From Bombyx mori (Eukaryota; Arthropoda; Insecta; Lepidoptera; Bombycidae): a stretch of DNA of 64,000 nt. A program made the position numbers and the translations under genes. The notes under the pieces were generated by a model. That model saw only the letters and a list, made by a program, of their open reading frames with translations, had not been told where the DNA came from and made no database searches. This document shows, piece after piece, positions 1 to 11,637 of the stretch. Within the stretch, counting starts at the first letter, position 1. Every line of letters starts with the position of its first letter. The stretch lies in NCBI RefSeq assembly GCF_030269925.1, contig NC_085110.1:6138001-6202000 (forward strand), in the 5' to 3' direction.

Positions 1-1823
1 TTCGTGGGTTAGAGGCATAATTAAAACTTACGGTTTAATCTCGCGTTTCGCATTTAATTATATTATATCGAACGTTTCGAATTTTTTACAGTTTTCATGG
101 TCACGGTGAAAAAATTACTGTAATTGCATTGTAGTAAGTTACGAACCCTTACTGTAATGCCTTAGACAACAGATTTTTTTATTTATAACCTTAAAGTAGC
201 GAAATTTACGATGCCTTGTCTTTGGCTCTGGTAACCGGTTAACAGATGTAAGCCTGTTTTCTTAATCAAGGTAGTAATATTTCATACTAAAATAAAACAT
301 ACACGTGAAAAGAAAAAACAGGGAAACGGGAGCAGAAACCGTAGAGAATTTATGACGATGCGTAACCGTTACCATGCCGGTGGTAATCGATAATGATTTA
401 ATAATTCTAGCCTTGAAACGTTCACTTCGAAGTTCAGAATAAAATAAAAATGCATTACTTGGTCGTGGCTCCGAATTTTCTTCCAGATTCAATTCATCTC
501 TGGCAAACCTCGTCAGATTTTCTTCATGGCCCCGATGCCTCTGTAGGAAATGATGAGCATTATAATTTATCACCTAAGAAGTTAAGCGAACGAGCTTGTA
601 GCCAGTGTGAACTTATAAATAAATGTACACCCTAATTGCCTCTTACTACCGGAGCCTAGTTCATACACAAAAAGGGTAAAAAAAGTGTTATAGCAATGTA
701 TCATCTAAAAGAGCAAATTGATGAATATTTGAAAGCATTTAAATCGTAAAGGTACTAGGTATATTACTACTCATGTCAATCGTATCTTGTAAAATATTAC
801 ATTTCATAAATTCATTTTGATGGCATTCAACTTCAAAAAATCTCTTTCTGTGGACTGTTACAAACCGAAGTTATAATGTTTGAGCCATGTTTAAAAATAG
901 TTGAAGTACCCTATGTATTAAAAGTATTTACTTGTAATACAAGCATTAAATTAAAGATGATAATATTTAGAATAAAACAAATATATAGTTACTATCTGTA
1001 TACAATAAATCCAATAAACTTATGGTTACATGAAATGGAGTCTTTTCAGTGGACACGATAAAACGACACCAAATTTTTATTTATGCGACCTCATCAAGTT
1101 TATATTTTTAACTGTTAGCAAGAGTTTTTATAATACGCCTTTTCCGCGGACATCTTTCCTGTGGTCACGGCGTCCAATGTAAAGTCAATGTCCACAGAAA
1201 AGACGTAAGAAACATGCCTTAGTTGGTCTAAGTAGAGAAGAACTAAAAAAATAGTCGAACTGAGGACCTACTTCTTTTTTAAACTTGGTTAGAAAGAAGC
1301 ATGATTTTGGCAACATTTTTTATTCTAACTTAGAGCCTCAAACTTTATAGTACATTTTATATACGCAATAAAAAAAATATAAATTTATTTAATGTAAATA
1401 GAGGAAACGAAAACATTTTTTTTATTTCTATTGATTTCGTTCAGAGGGCTCAAAGCTTGGGTCGTGCTTGGTCCATATCTTGCTTCGTTTTCGTGCATTT
1501 TTTTAATAAATATGCCACAAACAATCTAATCTAAAATTCAACTCTAAGAAGAAGAAAAAATAATAACCGTCATCACGTAGACTATACATTAGACACTGTA
1601 AAGCCATCATACTAAGACTATACGATATAAATATATGTAATGAGCATTACATATTAAAACTAATTAGCTATCTAAAGAATTATACAAAATACCATGGCTG
1701 TAAAAGTATTATCATTCGATATTTTTTGTTTCATAAGTCCACAGAAGGGATATCCCTTTCTGTAGACATTATTATTTTATTTTTTATCTTGATTGAAGTG
1801 ATTATTATGACATTTTCTTTGCG
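1..1823. other. No gene recognised; AT-rich sequence
   Basis: Only short open frames (about 60-100 codons) lie here, with no recognisable motif and composition like the background. The one local structure I see is an imperfect 23-bp palindrome at 1741-1763 (ACAGAA-GGGATA against its complement, one base of slippage). Confidence 0.6.
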
Positions 1824-2640
1824 TTTTTTTTAATTGCTTAGATGGGTGGACGAGCTCACAGCCCACCTGGTGTTAAGTGGTTACTGAGGCCATAGACATC
1901 TCCAACGTAGACGCGCCGCCCACCTTGAGATACAAGTCTCAGTATAGTTACAACGGCTGCCCCACCCTTCAAGCCGAAACGCATTACTGCTTCACGGCAG
2001 AAACAGGCAGGGCGGTGGTACCTATCCGCGCGGACTCACAAGTGGTCCTACCACCAGTAATTACACAAATTTTAATTTTGCGGGTTTGATTTTTATTACA
2101 CTATGTTATTCCTTGACCGTGGAAGTCAATCGTAAGCATTTAATTTTGTTAAGTACGTATTTCAAGAAAAATTGGCACCCGCCTAGGTTTTTTTTCCTAC
2201 CAAAGCTGATAGCCTTGAGAGGCTATTTCAGCGGAACCTTAACTAGTAGATGAGCTCACGGGGTTTAAGCCGGAGTGTTGCTAACACTGACTGACCCTAA
2301 CAAGAGTAGTGCTTCGCAGAATCTACCACCGTATCGGAAACGCGACCCATTAAGAAGATCCGAGAAAGGCGAGAAACTCAGTGGGCTGTGTCTATGGGTT
2401 AATTCGCTTGTCTAGCCCTTCGTCGCAAGCGACGGGTTCGACGAGGACGGTGACCGGTGCTTTTGGTGCCTAAAAGAACCGTTAATGGATCGGGAGGATC
2501 CGTAATGACCTGCATTGGGTGACGTAGACTGTTTACCATTCGGTCTACAGGATCGGGTATGCCCGCCTAGGATTCGAACACCGTTGCATCGCTAGATACG
2601 AATGCACCAGACGCCTTATCCTTTAGGCTATGACGACTTC
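1824..2640 (-). repeat. Bm1-type SINE, full length, split by a family C insertion
   Basis: Reading on the minus strand, the tRNA-like head lies at 2640-2572, with a B-box-like GTGTTCGAATCC, and the body runs from 2187 down to a poly(T) at 1824-1831, which is the A tail of the minus strand. The body contains the hallmark blocks shared by all copies in this window, such as GGTAGGACCTC and GCCGTGAAGCAGTAATGCG. Bases 2188-2561 are foreign, a family C element flanked by the repeated CCCGCCTAGG at 2178-2187 and 2562-2571. The Bm1 name is recalled, not searched. Confidence 0.85.
2188..2561 (-). mobile_element. Family C short retroelement inserted in Bm1
   Basis: A 374-bp unit begins with poly(T) at 2188-2195 (the A tail on the minus strand) and is flanked by a 10-bp target duplication, CCCGCCTAGG. 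Its core blocks, GAGCTCACGGG, GCTTCGCAGAATCTACCACC and GAAACTCAG, recur near 5.0, 6.4, 28.7, 33.5 and 56.9 kb. I do not recognise a published name; it could be a SINE or the 3' end of a longer non-LTR element. No coding frame is evident. Confidence 0.75.
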
Positions 2641-2826
2641 GAAAGTTTTAATATGTTTCCTATATTTCTCCACGATTTATTATTCTAAATCCAAATATGC
2701 TGCAAAAAGCAACTGCACGCATGGCTTGAGTGAAGTCATTAAATCTCAATTTAGGTATTTCCGAACACGTTGAAGTATAAATAATGTTAAATTTGATGAT
2801 GTTAAGATTTGGTCAATGTCATTTTT

Positions 2827-3039
2827 TTATTTAACTCTTTTTTGTGTGACATGGACGACAGCAATGCCAGGTACATTGCCAAGACGGTGCCTACCGCTCA
2901 ATATACCTATAGTCCATAAGTTTCGTTTGAAGAAGAATATATCATAGCGCTCGGGAAACACCATTGAGGGGAGGTCATTCCAGAGTCGGAGAGTGGGATG
3001 GTATGTGGCAAGAAAGATCTTTAGAAACGCACAGTCCAT
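2827..3039 (-). pseudogene. C-terminal fragment of a Jockey/CR1-like reverse transcriptase
   Basis: A 70-codon open frame on the minus strand carries LRLWNDLPSMVFPERYD followed by the tail block LSGRHRLGNVPGIA. Many Jockey/CR1-type non-LTR polymerases end with a RLWN-LP-VFP motif. The same block, more decayed, occurs at 26.9 and 41.1 kb, where it runs into a conserved 3' tail ending in CAATAAAAA. Only the last part of the polymerase is present, as expected of a 5'-truncated copy, so no activity is likely. The BMC1 LINE of silkworm is a possible identity, which I cannot confirm. Confidence 0.6.
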
Positions 3040-3041
3040 GA

Positions 3042-4294
3042 ATGCTGCTATCCCAGAACTCGATTTACTCGATTATAGAACTTTATGAAATTATATTAAA
3101 CTATTTAAGTGAAAGTCGTAGGTAATTTAAGTTTAAAATTTGAAGCTAACATCCGATTAGGCAGGCATGTTACGTTTCCGGAATATTGCGTGACATAAAA
3201 TCTTACCGACACTACCGTAATACTCGTCTACCTAGTAAACGTAATGTTTCACTGCAATGATTTATTTATGGAGCATAAACTTGTAATGAAACTTAAACCT
3301 TTCAGTATTTATTTTCTTTGATTGCAGCCCCGCCCGCTCCGTGGGATTTATTATCGCTGCGTTTCAACATTTTAATACAAACTATAAATAACTTAATTGC
3401 TATCAATCAGAACGAATTTTCATATGAATTAAGTGTCGCAATTTTATTGATATCCCATTAACATATTGTTCATGTTTAAACGAAAATCATGTTAGAGTAA
3501 TGTTATTTTCAGTCTTATTTTATTGATGTGATGGTAAATCAAAATAGGACATCATTAGTTTTCTAATATTTTAGATCGAAATTCAACAACGGAAATCGGA
3601 ATAATTTTTGCACAAGTCGATTATGTACCGTGTATTCGTGTGAAGTATTTTTCGTAGTATGTATTTCTAGAGATTTTCACTGAATTATTTGATGACATCT
3701 TATCCTAACAATGTTCCAATAGAGATCTTTATCAGACATTAGGATCAGTTCTAAAGTAAATTTTTTTAATTTACAATAAAAATACTCTCTGAATTGAAAG
3801 CGTCTTCTTGAAGTCTGTTAAAAGATGAAATCGTGGATGTCCGAGAATTAATTTTGACAGATACGGTCTGTTGTGAGACCGCACGCATTCCGAATTGAAG
3901 GGAAAACATCTGTGCCTATGATTCCGAAATAAAAAGCTCGTATTGCACTTTACTCAAATAAAGTTATTATTTGTATTTAAAAATTAGTCATTTAGTTCAA
4001 AGAAGAATTTTATTGGAGGATCGATAATTTCTCAGAAAAAGGCTAGGCCACAGTTAATTAACATAGAACTGATAAATAAACAGCTCCTACAGACAGGAAA
4101 CACTTCAATCAAATTTTATACAGTGGGTTGTCACGATTCGTGTTATAATGTAATTAGTTGACTAGAACATCTAATAATACTGAAACTTTGACATCATTTT
4201 GCACGGTAAACTTTGCATTTGCTTTGTTGAGCGAATACTCAGAGAATTCTGTATGAAGCAGACTTTTTTCCTGTAGATATCCTAACAACTTCAC
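3042..4294. other. No gene or repeat recognised
   Basis: AT-rich sequence without long open frames, tandem arrays or matches to the families seen elsewhere in the window. Confidence 0.5.
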
Positions 4295-4302
4295 GGTAGA
4301 TC

Positions 4303-4688
4303 CAAGGGCGGATCCAGGGGGGGGTCATGGGGGTCATGACCCCCCCTGAGCTGGTTCCAGGACCTAGGTGGACCACATATTGAACATAATAATTTTAGGA
4401 CCACGGTTATGGAATATAAATAAGCTGTCTCATTCCAGGCGTGATAGTGCTTCTCTGGATGTCTTCAAGAGAAGATGACAATATGTACGTGTATATGTAC
4501 AAGTTATTATGTGTTAAGTTTTTCAAGTGTACAATAAAGAATAAATATTTTTAAGTACAGTACTTACGTACATTAATAAAATACCTACTTTTTACTTGTA
4601 TCTATTGTTATCAAAATTAAATTATAAGTTCTTGACTTGACCATGACTACGTGACCCCCTCCTGGCACCAAAGCTGTATCCGCCCTTG
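4303..4688. mobile_element. hAT-type miniature element (MITE), 386 bp
   Basis: The ends are inverted repeats: CAAGGGCGGATCCA on the left and, reverse-complemented, CAAGGGCGGATACA on the right. The element is flanked by identical 8-bp direct repeats GGTAGATC at 4295-4302 and 4689-4696. An 8-bp duplication with short ends of this CA-GGCGGAT type is the signature of hAT transposons. No transposase is encoded, so movement would have needed a source elsewhere. A run of G then TCATGACCCCCC near the left end forms a subterminal palindrome. Confidence 0.85.
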
Positions 4689-4932
4689 GGTAGATCTCCA
4701 AATATCTGTCTTTTCCTCAGAGTTTCGACTATTAAATTACTTTTGATTTATGCGAATAATAATATTATACATATAAAAAAAAGTGTCATGAGCTATTTAA
4801 AGATATCGTTTAAAAAATTCTTAGGTCGTGTGCCTTTTTTTAGATTATTCCTTTCCTTTGTCACAGAACAGATCAATTTTTTCCCTCTATCTATTCAGCT
4901 ATACGCGGCTATTTCAACTACACGCGGGTGGA

Positions 4933-5116
4933 TAGGGGAGCTCACGGGCTCAACCTGAGAGAATTTACTAAGACTAGCCCTAGCAAGGGTAATGCTTCGC
5001 AGAATCTACCACCGGATCGGAATTACGATCCACTGCGATTCGCTGTGATCTGATGATTGCAATTCTGCGAAGCACTGCTCTTGCTAGAGCTAATGTTAGC
5101 AATGTCCTCAGGTTAG
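4933..5116. repeat. Outer copy of the palindrome-centre block (two family C pieces head to head)
   Basis: Bases 4933-5116 repeat 6420-6603 without a difference that I could see. Each copy is itself a diverged palindrome: a family C fragment up to GCTTCGCAGAAT, a short non-symmetric loop, then a second and different family C fragment in inverse orientation. The block ends next to the left arm of the long inverted repeat with only eight bases (5117-5124) between. Confidence 0.8.
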
Positions 5117-5654
5117 GTTAGTTATGTACCTACTGAAGAGCAGGTAGTTCTTCATAACGTGTCCAAAATAACTCGAAAGAAACATCTCGAAACGTTTTTC
5201 AGATAACGAAGCGCCCTCGAATTCACATACTTTTTATTTTATTGTTTTATTTAAAATAGTTTGAGTGTTTTTAATGCTCATTACTTAAAGTCGTAAATTC
5301 TTTTGTTTTTACGGTATTTTAACTATCAATTTTATTATTCTAGATAAACAAGATCGTGCCTTGATTGCAATGACACAAGGGTCGGCTTCTCGATGCTAAT
5401 TAATTAGTTAGAATGTTATGCAAAAGCATGCAAAGTTAATTAAATTGATAATGTATTTTAAATTAAGGTTTGTAATCCATTGTTTGACATGTAAACAATA
5501 TACACATGTTTGTTTGTGATTGATTTGTTAATGAAGCTTTTAGTCTTGTAAATTTAATATAATACTTAATTTTTGTCTCCTTTTTATTATTATTTTATAT
5601 TTTAAAGAGATATGTATTAAAACAAAGGTAAATATATAGGTGACTAGTAAAATA

Positions 5655-5790
5655 GGTAGACGTAAGGAAAAATGCATGGATTGCGTTAAAGACGATATTA
5701 TGTGTAAGAGGAGAGTGAGCGAAGAAATGGTATATAATAGAAGAGTATGGAAGGAGAAAATATGTTGCGGGCAGAAGAATGATGATATAT
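5655..5790 (+). pseudogene. RTE-type retrotransposon C-terminal relic (left arm)
   Basis: The plus strand translates to MDCVKDDI...RRVSEEMVYNRRVWKEKICC, the degenerate equivalent of the tail seen at 23.8 kb (WMECVDDDMRERGVS...DRREWKRKICC). RTE-clade polymerases characteristically end with a W-(D/E)CV-DD block followed by DR-W. Its mirror image is in the right arm. Only about 45 codons remain. Confidence 0.5.
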
Positions 5791-6360
5791 TAAAACAAAA
5801 CATTTTTTGTAATTAACATAAGTCCAAAAAAATTAAAATTGGGTAGTTTTAAACACTTATGTGTGTTGTCTATAGTTTTAACTAGTGTTTTTCAGTGCAA
5901 GTTGCCGGGAAGGATCTGAACATAAATAATTAATTATTTAAATCAAACCTAGAAATTACCTGTGTAAACGTGAAGGTAATTAGCGTGTAAGCAGATACAC
6001 ACGTCAACAAATCGTGCATCTACATATTTTACAATTAATTACCTTTGTCAATGTTGTATGTTTTACTTTTAAAGTATAAAAGATATATTGAAAAACATGC
6101 TGTTAAATTTTATTAGTACTTGAAATACTTATAAAAATATAAAATCCGATTTTTTTTAATATTCGAGTAAAAATTCGTGACTAATTGTTAGTGGGAACTG
6201 TTACGCGCTTGGGTTCACGATAAATAAAACTATTCACTGAAATACTAATTAAAACTCAATAGCACGGCACATCAGGTAGACTTCACAATTCGCAACTAAC
6301 TTCTTTGGCTTCGCTTCAGGTGATCCATTCGTTGTTTCACATCGAATAGAGCTGCCTTCA

Positions 6361-6492
6361 TTTTTTTTTTCTACCTAAGCTAGTAGCTTTTAGAAGCTAT
6401 GCCAGCGTAACCGAGCGAGTAGGGGAGCTCACGGGCTCAACCTGAGAGAATTTACTAAGACTAGCCCTAGCAAGGGTAATGCTTCGCAGAAT
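6361..6492 (-). repeat. Family C fragment at the inner end of the left arm
   Basis: Starts with ten T (6361-6370), then the family C leader (CTACCTAAGC) and core up to GCTTCGCAGAAT. Its first 63 bases match the right-arm copy exactly; beyond 6423 it diverges by scattered substitutions and one indel. Confidence 0.75.
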
Positions 6493-6548
6493 CTACCACC
6501 GGATCGGAATTACGATCCACTGCGATTCGCTGTGATCTGATGATTGCA

Positions 6549-6681
6549 ATTCTGCGAAGCACTGCTCTTGCTAGAGCTAATGTTAGCAATGTCCTCAGGT
6601 TAGAGCCCGGTGAGCTCACCTACTCGCTCGGTTACGCTGGCATAGCTTCTAAAAGCTACTAGCTTAGGTAGAAAAAAAAAA
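6549..6681 (+). repeat. Family C fragment at the inner end of the right arm
   Basis: Inverse of the preceding copy, ending in ten A at 6672-6681. Its core differs from the left copy at many sites between 6549 and 6618, whereas the flanking arms show no difference. Confidence 0.75.
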
Positions 6682-7251
6682 TGAAGGCAGCTCTATTCGA
6701 TGTGAAACAACGAATGGATCACCTGAAGCGAAGCCAAAGAAGTTAGTTGCGAATTGTGAAGTCTACCTGATGTGCCGTGCTATTGAGTTTTAATTAGTAT
6801 TTCAGTGAATAGTTTTATTTATCGTGAACCCAAGCGCGTAACAGTTCCCACTAACAATTAGTCACGAATTTTTACTCGAATATTAAAAAAAATCGGATTT
6901 TATATTTTTATAAGTATTTCAAGTACTAATAAAATTTAACAGCATGTTTTTCAATATATCTTTTATACTTTAAAAGTAAAACATACAACATTGACAAAGG
7001 TAATTAATTGTAAAATATGTAGATGCACGATTTGTTGACGTGTGTATCTGCTTACACGCTAATTACCTTCACGTTTACACAGGTAATTTCTAGGTTTGAT
7101 TTAAATAATTAATTATTTATGTTCAGATCCTTCCCGGCAACTTGCACTGAAAAACACTAGTTAAAACTATAGACAACACACATAAGTGTTTAAAACTACC
7201 CAATTTTAATTTTTTTGGACTTATGTTAATTACAAAAAATGTTTTGTTTTA

Positions 7252-7387
7252 ATATATCATCATTCTTCTGCCCGCAACATATTTTCTCCTTCCATACTCT
7301 TCTATTATATACCATTTCTTCGCTCACTCTCCTCTTACACATAATATCGTCTTTAACGCAATCCATGCATTTTTCCTTACGTCTACC
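7252..7387 (-). pseudogene. RTE-type C-terminal relic (right arm, mirror copy)
   Basis: Exact inverse of 5655-5790 across the palindrome. It is not an independent insertion. Confidence 0.5.
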
Positions 7388-7917
7388 TATTTTACTAGTC
7401 ACCTATATATTTACCTTTGTTTTAATACATATCTCTTTAAAATATAAAATAATAATAAAAAGGAGACAAAAATTAAGTATTATATTAAATTTACAAGACT
7501 AAAAGCTTCATTAACAAATCAATCACAAACAAACATGTGTATATTGTTTACATGTCAAACAATGGATTACAAACCTTAATTTAAAATACATTATCAATTT
7601 AATTAACTTTGCATGCTTTTGCATAACATTCTAACTAATTAATTAGCATCGAGAAGCCGACCCTTGTGTCATTGCAATCAAGGCACGATCTTGTTTATCT
7701 AGAATAATAAAATTGATAGTTAAAATACCGTAAAAACAAAAGAATTTACGACTTTAAGTAATGAGCATTAAAAACACTCAAACTATTTTAAATAAAACAA
7801 TAAAATAAAAAGTATGTGAATTCGAGGGCGCTTCGTTATCTGAAAAACGTTTCGAGATGTTTCTTTCGAGTTATTTTGGACACGTTATGAAGAACTACCT
7901 GCTCTTCAGTAGGTACA

Positions 7918-9503
7918 GAGTTACGATAAATCGTTACCTAAGTGAAGTATCGATATTTTAAATTTTATGTTTATTTATCAACGTCAGATCGGATTTGCTG
8001 TAACCACATATTGTTTTCCGTGATACGTTGGGCGTTTTTATGGACATAAAGTAAACAAACAAAAACTAAAAATTTTATTTGGCCTCTTTTTCGGAAGACT
8101 AAGTTTGATATTATAATAAATGAATAGCAGTGTTCGGTTGATTTTGTTAGTTTTCGTTAAATAGGGTTGGCGATAACCGAATTTTCGACTAGTGTTGGGT
8201 AGCTAGTACATTTTAAATTAATCAGTCTCATTGATGTCTAAAATTTAAAACAACGCCTTTACTTATGTAATATTTGGTAATAGTGAAATATCTGTTTTGC
8301 TTTTTGTTTCCATATGAATAAGATACACTTAAACGGTAAGGTGTAATGCAGTCTCACAATGACGCTTTGAACTAAAAAAGTTTTTATTCTAATATTATAT
8401 AAATTGAATGAGAAATATGATCGCTACCTACAGACAGATGTTTGTGAGGTTTGTTTACAAAGGCGATTTTAAAGTTTTGTTTATTGTTCGAGTGGAACAT
8501 ACGTGTCACACTTAAACCGTAAATTATGTTCCTATAAAGGCACACGTAACTCAAATCGGTAAGTAATAAATCTCTACCATTAAGATTTTATAACAGTTGG
8601 ACTGTTCATTTTTCTTATATCTAAATTTCTTTTGCTATAGATGAAATTTTATATTGTTGTTGTTAGTACTGGCATAGGGCCATACATACGTATATACATA
8701 CGTGGCGTGTGAGTCGTTTTTGTCGAGTGTATTTTATATTGTAGATTAGTATATTTTGTAAAGCATATTAGTTATATACAGTAACAGTGAAGCGTAATCG
8801 AGTTTCACTATAATAGTTAAATAAAGATGAAAATACTCTAAGGTTATTTTTCAACAAAGTTCGAATATCAAATACAGATAAGACCTACACAATTTTCACA
8901 CAAAATAAAAACTTTTTTTTAATTATATTAAATTGGCGCTCTTATTATTCTATCCTATTAAACTGCACATCACCTTTAGTGATTATCAGAGACCAAATTT
9001 AAGACTACCCTACACCATGGACCATGTGGCTTCCCATAGTGCAGCTTAGCACTCTACGGCCATTTCCATTGTCGAGTACGTCAGGTTAAGCAAAATTCAA
9101 ATTCGTCTTTTGTTTCAATGTCGTATAGACTACATTCTAATATTACTTTTCTTTTGTTTCGTAATGCTCAGGTACTAGCCGGGTCATTATCGGACGTCGC
9201 GCTACGAAACTAATCATATGTCCACGTAACGTCGAACTATTCATACAATTTCAGCATAAACAATGAGGGAGACGATTGTGAAACACGTCGGTGATTTGTT
9301 ACACTGTACCGTCTGTTTTACATGCAAATTTTTGAATATTTGTTCCCTGCGTTCCGTAACTATATTTTAACGTGTTTTTTTTAATATTAGGACCTTGAAT
9401 AAGTTCTCACTGTAATTCCGTATCGGAAAAACGATGTGTCTTTTGAGGCTATTCAAGAATCGTTCTATTTTTTAGCTTCTTCATACGAATGAAAAATATT
9501 AAA
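7918..9503. other. No gene or repeat recognised
   Basis: AT-rich. Contains a short CATACGTATATACATACGT palindromic run near 8690, but nothing I can assign. Confidence 0.5.
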
Positions 9504-9779
9504 TTTTTTTTTTTTCCTTAGATGGGTTGACGAGGTCACAGCCCACCTGGTGTTAAGTAGTTACTGGAGCCCATAGACATCCACAATGTAAATGCACCAC
9601 CCACCTTGAGATATAAGCTTACAACGGCTCTCCCACCCTTCAAACCGAAACGCATTACTGCTTCACGGCAGAAATAGACAGGGTGGTGGTACCCACCCGC
9701 GCGGACTCACAAGAGGTCCTACCACCAGTAATTACGCAAATTATAATTTCGCGAGTTTCATTTTATTATACAATTATTA
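9504..9779 (-). repeat. Bm1-type SINE, 5'-truncated
   Basis: Poly(T) at 9504-9515 followed by the reverse complement of the Bm1 body, including the CCGTGAAGCAGTAATGCG block; ends within the AT-rich part of the family body. Small internal deletions relative to the other copies. Confidence 0.85.
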
Positions 9780-9862
9780 TATTAAATAATATATACTATT
9801 CTTATATACTATACTATATATATACTATTATTATATATATTTTTTATACTATTATACATTGA
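9780..9862. repeat. AT low-complexity tract
   Basis: About 80 bases of TATTATATA/TACTATA variants directly downstream of the SINE, possibly a microsatellite seeded there. Confidence 0.7.
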
Positions 9863-10029
9863 GCTATATCAAACTAATGTTTTTACTTGTGGATAGTAGT
9901 AATATGTGACTGCACACGTAATGACCGTCATCTCTTCGGCTTGTGCTGCAAAACAGTTACTCAGACAGATTTGGAGGATGGGACAGTCGTCCGTGTCTCT
10001 AATATATATTTTTTATTGTATAGTCTAGT

Positions 10030-10155
10030 GAAAGAGCTCAAAGCCCACCCGATGCACAACTACAGGGTTCATAGATATCATCATTTGCACGGCATGACCA
10101 ATGTCATACCATTCAAACCGAAACGTATTACCAAGCGGCAGAATAGGCAGGGCGT
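10030..10155 (-). repeat. Decayed Bm1-type fragment
   Basis: Retains GAGCTCAAAGCCCACC, TTCAAACCGAAACG and GCAGAATAGGCAGGGCG in the right order for a minus-strand Bm1. The divergence indicates an old insertion. Confidence 0.6.
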
Positions 10156-11079
10156 ACTTATTTCTAGTTTTCTAGAGCCATTAACTAAGAATACCACTAG
10201 TAAAATATACGTGAATGTATTTATGGATATGTAGTGCGTGGTGGCTTAAAATGCATTTTAAAACTTAAAATAAATCTTTTTATTGACAATTTTAGTGTTG
10301 TGCTGTTTATTGCTCAACCGACAATAAAATTCCAAACGAATTGTGCCACAATATAAAAACTTAAAACTTTTCAAAAAGAAACTCACATAATGAATAATCA
10401 ATTCATTCATACGAACGATCGACTCCGACATCCAAACCATACATAAGTAACACTAGAGATATTCTTCAAATCATAATCGAATAGTTATATTGTGAATATT
10501 TCATAACAATCGTAATATAATACAGATTTACGATCGTACTTTCCGTAAAGGGCGTGTAACAGAATCTGTATATATATATTCTTATTTCTTAGATCGCAAC
10601 GAACATTTCTCAATCAATAGACGTTTATTTCGTCTAGTCTAAATTATTTGGTTATAAAATATGTTACGATGGAAGAATGGATTTTAAAGAGATATTGCAA
10701 AGATAATCTCGTTATCGATTTGTAATGCAGGAAATTAAAGGGCTTTGTGCTTAACTGAGATATCTATTTACTCCTGAGGCGAGGCGTAGAGGGGGGGCCA
10801 TATAATGAGTCCACGTACATGATATTGGCAACACAAGATGTGGTCTCTGAATAGCGGATATGACGTTGGAAGAATTACCCTGTACTTACCATCTGGTACA
10901 GGCATGTATAAGCTCAGCGCAAATTCAAGGAGTTCATGAAGCGAACGATATCTCTTAGACGTCGCCAACTAGACCTACACAATGTACTTAACGTCAGCGA
11001 AAAAAAAAATTGTTATGGTTCGTGATGAAAGTAATGGAGTGTCAGAGTGAGATCGAGTGTCACCTAATGTCGACCTTTT
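10156..11079. other. No gene recognised
   Basis: Short open frames only. A slightly GC-richer piece at about 10770-10975 (66-codon minus frame) matches no family that I know. Confidence 0.45.
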
Positions 11080-11445
11080 GAAGTCGTCGTGGCCTAAAGG
11101 ATAAGACGTTTCGAATCCCGCAGGCGGACTACCAATTTTTCTAATGAAATACGTACATAACAAACGTTCACGATTGACTATTACGGTAAAGGAATAACAT
11201 CGTGTAATAAAAATCAAACCCGCAGTTCTAATTTGCGTAATTACTGGTGGTAGGACCTCTTGTGAGTCCGCATGCGTAGGAACCACCACCCTGCCTATTT
11301 CTGCCGTGAAGCAGTAATGCGTTTGGGTTTGAAAGGTAGGGCAGCCGTTGTATTATACTGAGACCTTAGAACTTATATCTCAACCACTTAACACCAAGTC
11401 GGCCGTAAGCTCGTCCCCCATCTAAGCAATAAAAAAGAAAAAAAA
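11080..11445 (+). repeat. Bm1-type SINE, near full length
   Basis: Begins with the tRNA-like head (GTGGCCTAAAGGATAAGACG; TTCGAATCCCGC) and continues through the AT-rich linker, the GGTAGGACCTC body and an A-rich tail at 11430-11445. The head has a deletion between its A and B boxes, and the GGTGGGTGGCG block of the body is missing. Confidence 0.85.
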
Positions 11446-11637
11446 CACCATCAATAATACAAATGAATCTATTCAAAAAGAAGTGAACAAATTAAAAAAC
11501 ATACCTATTTTTCGTATAATTTGGCTGGCACGAAATAAAAAATCTTCTAGACCCTGACTTAAATCGACCCCGACTTGATTACCGATGAGATTTAATACAT
11601 GCATCGTATTCGAATGCGAGTCCAAAAATGGAATAAG

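Larger units (their letters stand above)
5125..7917. repeat. Giant inverted repeat: 1,299-bp arms around a 195-bp centre
   Basis: The left arm is 5125-6423 and the right arm 6619-7917. Paired positions sum to 13042 throughout, so the spacing contains no indel, and I found no mismatch in the long stretches compared by eye. Symmetry breaks only in the centre (first mismatch at 6424/6618), which holds two diverged family C fragments. No clear target-site duplication flanks the outer ends. No transposase or terminal motif of a known transposon class is visible. Alternatives are a fold-back rearrangement or a chimeric-read assembly artefact. Confidence 0.92.

Noticed and set aside
1741..1763. Palindrome near 1.75 kb as a regulatory operator
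   Set aside because: Imperfect, isolated and not next to any gene.
5111..5121. GGTTAGGTTAG, two units of the insect telomere repeat TTAGG at the block A/arm junction
   Set aside because: Two units occur by chance; no array, and no telomere-linked retrotransposon beside it.
5540..5803. 87-codon frame, present twice as mirror copies (also 7239-7502)
   Set aside because: Antisense to the RTE-like relic and duplicated only because of the palindrome; low-complexity Ser/Leu/Ile composition.
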